Below are positions 60,001 through 64,000 of a DNA stretch of 64,000 bases, piece by piece (positions within the stretch are counted from its first letter, which is position 1; every line of letters starts with the position of its first letter). The DNA lies in contig JAAONU010000003.1 in assembly GCA_012932295.1 (NCBI GenBank), positions 29,250,361 through 29,314,360 on the forward strand. Direction: 5' to 3'. Source of the DNA: Cyclina sinensis (taxonomy: Eukaryota > Mollusca > Bivalvia > Venerida > Veneridae). The notes under the pieces are model-generated. The model did not search any database, was not told the origin of the DNA, and saw only the letters and a list, made by a program, of their open reading frames with translations. The position numbers and the translations under genes were made by a program.

Positions 60001-62313
60001 GACTGTAAACGAAATCTGGAGACTTGGACAGGCTATAATCAATATGTCTGTCCTAAAGTATCTTAGTTACTTTACTCTTATATCTCTAGCCTCAAGCAAA
60101 GACTTTCTTTTGAATAAAGAATGTTATTAATGGAAGAAGAAAAAAACATGTTACCAACTTCACCCTCAACATCAGCTTAGCTTATCAAGAAGACCAGTTG
60201 TTAATGTAAAAGCCACTGAGTCACAGATAAGTGCTGTGACAATGACAAATGACCTTACCCCTGCAAAACTTTTGAAATGGACTTTATCATTCAATTTGTT
60301 CACACTCATTCATCATTTACATTGGAAATTTGTGGGGAAAAAAACATGACTAAATAAAGAATAGTTGAGACAATGGCAGAGTGCAGAAAAGCAGGGTGAT
60401 CATGGCTTGCTTGGGACTATAATTCTAAAATAATAAATACTGCCCCAGTAAGTAAATGATCAATAAAATGATAAATGATGCTGGTACCAATGCTGGTACC
60501 AATAGATGCCCCCCAAATGCTCTTTGTAAATATTTGGAATTAGTATGGTATCAACTATCAAACAATGGTTCATTTATCTGACCAAAACATCCTGACAATA
60601 TGCACATCTTCTCTTGCTGTTGATGTTTCACACTAAGTTAAGTGGAATTCAAGCCAATGGTTCCTGCGAAATAGCCTTGAAATGAAACTACTTGACTCTA
60701 CCTGGCTATAACCATGTGACAAATCAACTGATATTATTATTCCGACAATACACTCATTTCTATTGCTGTTGAAGCTTCAGAAAAAAAGTTTGGTTCAATC
60801 CAGTTGTTTATGAGAAATCTGGACATGAAAGTGTGATGGACAGACAGTTGAACAGACAGTGACTAGATGCAACCTACTTTGGAGTGCATAAAAAAGTGAG
60901 TAGTTAGGCTATTAGACAGGAGCTCTATGTCCTTGCTTATTGTTACTTAGATGCTTTCGAATCTCTAGGTTTTACTTTTGAAACCCATCTGAAGCTACAG
61001 CATTTTTAGTATTATAATTATGCAAACTTGGCAAATTTCTCATGTACTTGAGTATCTTAGTAGCCTGCATCAAGTTTACAATGTCATTTTTTAGATAAGC
61101 AACAGTACTCTGCAGCATATTATAACAGCATGCAATGTCTCTTCTGAATAACACCATAACAAGATTGTGGACAAGACATTAAGAACTGTTATGACAACCG
61201 TAAGATCTGCATTCTAATTCTTTAGCTTTACAAATTCTATGTTCAGATCATACATGATATAGCTATACATTATTGGACTGATTGTACCGAGTCATAACAA
61301 GAACTGTCACTGTAAGACGACAATACCCCCAAAGTGGGGCTTTGACTTTGGGCTTAGGGCCAGTCATTCAAGGGTCAAGGTCAAATAAATATAGGTCAGT
61401 GGGAAGGTCTTGTCCACAGGGGTGTTGTGTCCAAGTATGAAGTAAATCCACTTACTAATAAAAAAAGTTATGGCCAATGTTAAAGTTTCTGGACAATTGA
61501 ATCTTCAAGGTGAAGGTCATTCAGGGGTCAAGGTCAAATAAACATAAGTCAGTGGGAAGGTCTTGTCCAAAGGGCTGTTGTGTCCAAGTATGAAGTAAAT
61601 CCACTTACTAATAAGAAAGTTTTGGCCAATTGTAAAGTTTTCGAACGGACTGACGGACAGACATCCGGCCGAAACTGGATAGGGGGCTTTTTCTTTTGTT
61701 ATTTTCTTTTGTTTAATAGAGGGCCATTGGCCCCTTATTCTATTGTTATGGAATGAACTCTATTGTTCTCTTTTGTTATGTTACAGTTATATCGCCCCCT
61801 ATTTATTTTTGGTAGTGCGGACTGACGGACGGAATGACAGACGGACAGTTAAAAAACTATATGCCTCCCTTTGGGCAAATAAAAAGTCTTTACCAGAAGC
61901 TTAGTTCATATACAATAAAACTCAATTTTACCATAGTATTAAGGCAAGAAATAATGTTTTATAAAGATTTATTAACATGTCAAATGTTTTCATACTGATC
62001 TATAATTACTTGTAATATTTACTTTGTGCTATTGTTAGAATACATAAATTCACTTATACCTCATTTGTCAAAACTATTAATGTAGAATAACAACTATTGG
62101 TTAATCAAGGACAAATAGGTGGATCAGTAAGACCAGTACACAGATTGACTACTAAATTAACAACAAATTTTGTCAGACTAAAAACTATTCCTGACTTGCC
62201 ACCCAACCCTTTCTTGCAAAAATACAGACTATATATAGACTTACCACAAGAAGAGCATACAATATAACTCCACTACTCCAAACATCAGCTTTCCTACCAT
62301 CATACTTCTCACC
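29911..62313 (-). CDS. BRSK: BRSK/SAD kinase, C-terminal two thirds (kinase subdomain IX to C-terminus), 5' exons outside window
   Basis: Minus-strand exons, 5' to 3': 62245-62313, 59054-59204, 56247-56277, then 55701-55752 or 54820-54871, 53736-53848, 49093-49193, 46550-46601, 46233-46301, 42995-43197, 36402-36447, 34845-34968, 33703-33883, then 33041-33303 or 33125-33303 plus 29911-30033. All phases agree. They give 484 residues (short-tail form) or 497 (long-tail form). Motifs: [49 protein letters not shown], a UBA-like [59 protein letters not shown] and a KA1 domain. Invertebrate SAD kinases share the ELELP..VVQ motif. The family acts downstream of LKB1 in neuronal polarity and presynaptic assembly (established knowledge). 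Glycine loop, catalytic lysine, HRD and DFG exons lie beyond base 64000. BRSK1 versus BRSK2 cannot be assigned, since invertebrates usually have one SAD gene. Confidence 0.95.
30034..31630. other. BRSK terminal intron, nothing recognised
   Basis: Non-coding AT-rich DNA between the alternative terminal exon and a dispersed repeat. No exon or RNA gene is visible. Confidence 0.4.
31640..32520 (-). repeat. Dispersed AGGTCA-rich repeat, inverted relative to the copy at 22080
   Basis: Units carry 'ggtcatgaccaacctcccc', 'agttattgatcagac' and 'gtgaccttgacctttgacc', the reverse complement of the words at 22.1-22.8 kb. Right end 'gcaatatatccccac' mirrors 'gggtatattgc' at 22131. Contains an IR1 site, AGGTCAGTGACCT, at 31787-31799. 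Confidence 0.8.
33041..33303 (-). CDS. BRSK: BRSK exon: end of KA1 and short-tail C-terminus
   Basis: Acceptor tttgcag. Starts [18 protein letters not shown], the last KA1 helix, then a Ser-rich tail. If unspliced it runs to TAA at 33041 (ending [11 protein letters not shown]). An internal donor, GAT|gtaagg, after 33125 offers a phase-0 splice to the exon at 29911-30033. Confidence 0.9.
33703..33883 (-). CDS. BRSK: BRSK exon: KA1 domain core
   Basis: Acceptor gtttctag, donor gtaagt. Encodes [25 protein letters not shown] and [11 protein letters not shown], matching the BRSK KA1 'FRAEYK..FQ..V.FQVDI' pattern. KA1 domains bind acidic phospholipids and can autoinhibit the kinase. Confidence 0.94.
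34255..34800. repeat. 30-bp minisatellite, ~18 copies, in a BRSK KA1 intron
   Basis: Unit 'atttttacagaggaggtg' + 'aaccccaagaat'. Because 30 is divisible by 3, open frames appear by chance on both strands (for example [10 protein letters not shown] repeats). Copies decay toward the right and reach to within about 40 nt of the exon donor at 34844. Confidence 0.93.
34845..34968 (-). CDS. BRSK: BRSK exon: start of KA1 domain
   Basis: Acceptor gttgtag, donor gtaagt. Encodes [20 protein letters not shown] then [39 protein letters not shown] is a BRSK signature. A 30-bp minisatellite begins in the intron close to its donor. Confidence 0.95.
35340..35680. repeat. Dispersed AGGTCA-type repeat fragment
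   Basis: Contains 'actctgaccttgaccac', 'gtgaccatgacctccgatc' and 'gacctttgacctgaag', the same vocabulary as the blocks at 22.1 and 31.6 kb, in a BRSK intron. No coding sequence. Confidence 0.65.
36402..36447 (-). CDS. BRSK: BRSK linker exon (46 nt)
   Basis: Acceptor atatttcag, donor gtaagt. Encodes [16 protein letters not shown], matching the 'VPT..E..LTPESSPE' segment just ahead of KA1 in BRSK proteins. Confidence 0.92.
37430..38950. repeat. 46-bp minisatellite, ~33 copies, with a 184-bp higher-order unit
   Basis: Unit 'aaagtacagaccatgatc' + 'aaactgtagggaagtg' + 'tatgcagactga'. A four-unit block beginning near 37711 recurs exactly 184 bp later (37895) with shared private variants. The right edge runs into 'ggcactggtcacaaaggc', a piece of the hairpin repeat also seen near 11265. 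Lies in the BRSK intron 36448-42994. Confidence 0.93.
40691..41941. mobile_element. 1.25-kb hAT-like element nested in the larger element
   Basis: Ends TAGGGATGTCAACGA and TCGTTGACATCCCTA are inverted repeats, flanked by a perfect 8-bp target duplication ATTTATAC (40683-40690 and 41942-41949). Subterminal regions repeat 'tatccggatactcg' words. Eight-bp duplication and end sequence fit hAT. No transposase, so it was moved in trans. Confidence 0.92.
42150..42598. repeat. Tandem duplication (~225 bp, two copies) inside the 2.94-kb element
   Basis: The segment starting 'gttgtcgtcttttactcg' near 42160 is repeated near 42394 ('gttgtcgttttttactcg'). Both copies run through 'gacaaaaatacggatg' and end 'ctaacgatagata', with roughly 90% identity by eye. 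Confidence 0.88.
42929..42994 (-). CDS. BRSK: Possible 66-nt in-frame extension of the BRSK proline-rich exon
   Basis: Reading past the gtatac donor stays open for 22 codons ([18 protein letters not shown]...) to a second donor, CCAG|gtgaat, with the same exit phase. It may be a genuine alternative 5' splice site or a chance open stretch. Confidence 0.35.
42995..43197 (-). CDS. BRSK: BRSK exon: proline-rich linker and RFHRRKLQ motif
   Basis: Acceptor tctttag, donor gtatac. Encodes an SP/TP-rich stretch ([13 protein letters not shown]) and the family-defining block [21 protein letters not shown] second donor at 42928/42929 would add 22 codons in frame. Confidence 0.94.
43929..44770 (+). repeat. 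Dispersed repeat, 'aacaagagagcc..tatggccct' family
   Basis: Same 5' end as the element at 26432. The body has degenerate ~170-bp units with 'ccaagttccaagaaaat', 'gtgacctctagagcctg' and 'gaccatcaagacaaacatt'. Non-coding, inside the BRSK intron 43198-46232. Confidence 0.65.
45542..45755. mobile_element. 214-bp hairpin MITE-like element
   Basis: Ends TTAACCCT and AGGGTTAA, with an internal hairpin CAGTATAGAGCCAGG / CCAGGCTCTATACTG (14 of 15 paired) around 'gtgcagtctgac'. Related fragments occur near 3770-3930, 11205-11310 and 38950-38985. Confidence 0.75.
46233..46301 (-). CDS. BRSK: BRSK linker exon (69 nt)
   Basis: Acceptor gctgtcag, donor gtaagt. Encodes [20 protein letters not shown]. Phase-matched cassette of 69 nt, so it could be skipped in frame. 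Confidence 0.88.
46550..46601 (-). CDS. BRSK: BRSK linker exon (52 nt)
   Basis: Acceptor catttcag, donor gtaaca. Encodes [28 protein letters not shown] matches the SAD family linker. Confidence 0.92.
46602..49092. other. BRSK intron, nothing recognised
   Basis: AT-rich DNA between two confident BRSK exons. No additional exon or structured repeat can be supported. Confidence 0.45.
49093..49193 (-). CDS. BRSK: BRSK exon: second half of the UBA-like domain
   Basis: Acceptor ttttcag, donor gtaaga. Encodes [19 protein letters not shown] followed by an acidic stretch, [12 protein letters not shown]. Confidence 0.94.
50197..50846 (+). mobile_element. 650-bp internally deleted Tigger/pogo-like transposon
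   Basis: Bounded by CAGTAAAAACTTTG on the left and AGACAGGTTTTACTG on the right, with TA on both sides, the typical Tc1/pogo duplication. Holds only the N-terminal part of a transposase. The terminal repeats are imperfect beyond the first ~12 bp. Sits in a BRSK intron. Confidence 0.75.
50569..50745 (+). pseudogene. Tigger-type transposase N-terminal HTH, frameshifted remnant
   Basis: [20 protein letters not shown] then [14 protein letters not shown] is a CENP-B/Tigger-like helix-turn-helix. At about 50680 the frame must shift to continue as [15 protein letters not shown], then stops. The expected ATG reads TTG. No DDE domain. Inactive. Confidence 0.8.
50847..52250. other. BRSK intron, nothing recognised
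   Basis: AT-rich, includes a short TCA run near 51688. No gene is seen. Confidence 0.4.
52255..53625 (+). repeat. Two blocks of a dispersed repeat, 'cataactcctgcaaaa' family
   Basis: The word recurs near 52263, 52390, 53119, 53286 and 53441, followed by 'gataatatgcacaact' and 'tttctgtaaggtttcatc'. Both blocks end in a CATC/CAGA-rich stretch then 'atgtctccc..tgtgggagaca'. The class is unresolved. Confidence 0.7.
53736..53848 (-). CDS. BRSK: BRSK exon: first half of the UBA-like domain
   Basis: Acceptor gtttcag, donor gtaagt. Encodes [18 protein letters not shown] then [19 protein letters not shown]. Entry phase 0, exit phase 2. The UBA-like segment regulates the kinase in this AMPK-related family. 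Confidence 0.93.
54820..54871 (-). CDS. BRSK: BRSK alternative exon b (52 nt), mutually exclusive candidate
   Basis: Acceptor atttctag, donor gtatat. One base plus 17 codons: [17 protein letters not shown]. Lies 829 nt downstream of exon a in the direction of transcription. Splices in phase 0 into the UBA-like exon. Confidence 0.88.
55150..55495. repeat. 56-bp tandem repeat in the intron between the two alternative BRSK exons
   Basis: About six units of 'aactgaaatatgaggttt' + 'tacctgagtgcaaccctgac' + 'tgaacttgttacagtaac', with exact 56-bp spacing between the best copies (55281 and 55337). The outer copies have more changes. Confidence 0.88.
55701..55752 (-). CDS. BRSK: BRSK alternative exon a (52 nt), mutually exclusive candidate
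   Basis: Acceptor tctgttcaag, donor gtactt. One base plus 17 codons: [17 protein letters not shown]. Same length and phases as exon b (54820-54871) and clearly homologous to it in ELELP..QVVQ. With 52 nt it cannot be used together with exon b without a frameshift. Confidence 0.85.
56247..56277 (-). CDS. BRSK: BRSK microexon (31 nt): end of kinase domain
   Basis: Encodes [10 protein letters not shown] and the first two bases of the next codon. Of two nearby acceptors (before 56281 and before 56277), only the inner one (acagttag) fits the entry phase. Donor gtaagt. Exit phase 2 feeds either of two alternative exons. Confidence 0.85.
57391..57541. repeat. ~150-bp imperfect palindrome
   Basis: Arms 'attcaagttttttc..taaatacgggatttattttcat' and their reverse complement flank an inner hairpin tttcactcgtggc / gccacttgtgaaa centred near 57468. 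It can fold on itself for most of its length. Likely a dispersed palindromic repeat. Confidence 0.82.
57542..59053. other. BRSK intron, nothing recognised
   Basis: AT-rich intronic DNA. No exon, RNA gene or ordered repeat is visible. Confidence 0.4.
59054..59204 (-). CDS. BRSK: BRSK exon: kinase subdomains X-XI
   Basis: Encodes [20 protein letters not shown], then [17 protein letters not shown] and DPEKRLTA. The donor is the weak CAA|gtatca, chosen because it gives phase 1 and the family-length LTAKEI junction with the next exon. Confidence 0.9.
61318..61885 (+). repeat. Dispersed repeat with internal ~170-bp duplication
   Basis: 'ggtcaaggtcaaataaa' followed by 'gggaaggtcttgtcca' and 'gtatgaagtaaatccac' occurs twice (61372 and 61527). 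The right part has GACGGA/GACAGA runs and 'tatgcctccctttgggcaa'. Non-coding, in a BRSK intron. Confidence 0.75.
62245..62313 (-). CDS. BRSK: BRSK exon: kinase subdomain VIII-IX
   Basis: Acceptor gttacag, donor gtaagt on the minus strand. 23 codons, phase 0 at both ends, [18 protein letters not shown] then YALLV. Directly follows the (missing) APE exon. Confidence 0.94.
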
Positions 62314-64000
62314 CTGTAACATATACAATAAATACTTTAAAACAAAGAAACACTGGGTCTTATAGATTGCTGGAACCTATATACCTCAGAGATGAGTTCT
62401 CTATTTGGCCACTCAGCAACGAAAGCTCACAAATCTCTCTGTCAGCTGTCTAATAAAGGCACCTGTGTAATTCACAAGTAATATTACCATTCCTAACTCT
62501 GTTTCAAAGTTAAAACTGCCATATGATATGTGCACAAACTTGATCATAATTATGTAGTTTCAGACTTCTATGGTTACTTCATGTCCACAACAAAACATAC
62601 TGACTGATTTTTACCATATTTTGATTTGTAACAAGCTTTGAATCTGCTGAAAAATATTTTGCAGTTTCTTGCCTCAAATGAGCCAAATTTTACAGCTTGA
62701 CACTGATCAATCTGGCATAGACCATGAAAACTGTTCTTTGGATGTATGTAACTTATTATGACAAGACCTCAATCTGTACACCCTTCACATTGTATTCCTT
62801 CAATACACGCAAAATAGCTAGTATTGAAACACTAGAAAACTTCAATATTACATCTGTTATAAATACATTAACCATGCACACAATGCATGTGTAAAAAAAA
62901 CATGCAGTAACATCACTTGTTTCCCCAATCTACATTAAATTAATTAAGCAAATGCATGATGTCATGCACATCTTTTCTCAAAAACATGCAAATTTGGAAA
63001 ATGAATGTAATACAAATATCATGGTCAAATATCATGTGCTTAATTTACAGCCAGTTGGGTTTTGAGTTCAGCTGGGATCCTTCTGTAATGAAGAGACTGC
63101 CCTTCACTGAAAACCAGGATGTCTACATCTGCATGACTGTGTCAACAGTCTTTGTCGTCATTAATGTCATAACCTTATAATTCTGACAGAATTCTGGTGC
63201 TGGACTTGTCTGATGTAAGCTAACACCATTTGTCTTCCTTTTTAAACAAAATACTTTAAAAAGATGCAAATAATAGTCTGATCCTAGAATCAGCTTGTTA
63301 TTGTTACAACCATATAATGCTATAAGTGGGGTCAAAGGGGATGCTTGTCATAATCATCTAAATCATCTCATGGTTTCAATTTTACAAAATGCACATCCTA
63401 AACTGAGAGACAAAAAGCTTAACATAAAAAACAAATGTGTTTAGACAGACAGACTGGAAGAAGATTTATTGACACAAACCACATATCATTTTGTCATTCA
63501 AAAAAACAGTGAAAACATACTATTTTATCATATGACCACCAGTTCATCTAGAGAAAGAGATGCTGTAACTTATCTTTCAAGTCAATTTTTCGCCCACTCA
63601 GTTCAAAGAAATTAAGGGGAAAAAATACAATTTTCAAAGTGATATAAGTTACCTAGTTTTCTGATTTAAATCAATTTTATGACATTTACAACATCTGCAG
63701 CCTGGCTTTTAATCAATCAAAGTGTCAGTTAGGCTGAGAAATAGATTGGAATAATACTTTTGAAGGAATGATAGGTAGAATTTATCAGAGAAATTTTCTG
63801 AATGAAGCTTTGAGACAGGATACTGGCTTTCTTAAAGTTTACAGAATTAAAATAATTGTGTTAGGGAAGCAACAAGCTGCTACTAAAAGTTGCTACAGAC
63901 TTTACATGACTATTGCTAACTACTATCATGCTTTTCTGAAATACATCTTTTTTCCCACATAACCTTAAAGTTCATGGAGTATTTACAATCTAAGGCTGAC
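62314..64000. other. Start of the next upstream BRSK intron
   Basis: No exon for the DFG-APE region is visible, so the preceding coding exon must lie beyond the right edge. Contains AT-rich sequence with no recognisable repeat. Confidence 0.5.

Noticed and set aside
62956..63180. Possible upstream BRSK exon
   Set aside because: Translation in either direction shows no kinase motif (no DFG, no SPHYACPE-type block).

Overview
The window looks like nuclear DNA from a bivalve mollusc, probably a heterodont clam. It is AT-rich, and its genes are split into short exons with GT-AG introns and fully consistent splice phases. The intergenic and intronic DNA is crowded with repeat families that I associate with bivalve genomes: blocks rich in 'ggtcaaggtcactgtgacc', the 'acaagagggc..gatggccct..gctnacctgag' family, and hairpin elements bounded by ttaaccct/agggttaa. 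The taxon call is inference; the gene calls rest on the reconstructed exons.

Three genes can be supported. (1) On the + strand, about 1.1-11 kb plus a 3'UTR to about 12.3 kb, is the Greatwall kinase MASTL. Eleven exons are present, from the catalytic HRD loop to the stop. The N-lobe exons lie to the left of the window. The kinase is split by a very long insertion between DFG and GTPDYLAPE, which is the family hallmark. (2) On the + strand at 17.4-21.3 kb is a six-exon gene for a predicted 409-residue secreted protein. It has a signal peptide, a Ser/Thr-rich mucin-like region and three similar six-cysteine modules of PLAC or ShKT type. I do not recognise a named orthologue. (3) On the - strand at 62.3-29.9 kb is the neuronal polarity kinase BRSK/SAD. 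The exons run from kinase subdomain IX through the UBA-like segment, the proline-rich linker and the KA1 domain to the C-terminus. The first kinase exons lie beyond the right edge. MASTL and the secreted-protein gene therefore converge on BRSK.

The most interesting result is in BRSK. Two 52-nt exons (55701-55752 and 54820-54871) encode alternative versions of the same 17-residue ELELP..QVVQ segment. They have identical length and phase, and because 52 is not a multiple of 3, including both or neither would break the frame. This is the signature of mutually exclusive splicing. The intron between them carries an array of 56-bp repeats. The gene also shows two alternative C-termini (stop at 33041, or splicing from 33125 to a terminal exon at 29911-30033) and an in-frame 66-nt alternative donor extension at 42929-42994.

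The remaining DNA holds several tandem arrays: 39 bp at 28.2 kb, 30 bp at 34.3 kb next to a BRSK splice donor, 46 bp with a 184-bp higher-order unit at 37.4-38.9 kb, and 43 bp at 25.1 kb. There is a 2.9-kb element with perfect 32-bp inverted ends (39765-42705) that has been invaded by a 1.25-kb hAT-like element with a perfect 8-bp target duplication. A 650-bp Tigger/pogo remnant, two ~430-bp elements with inverted ends, a long hairpin and several dispersed repeats are also present.
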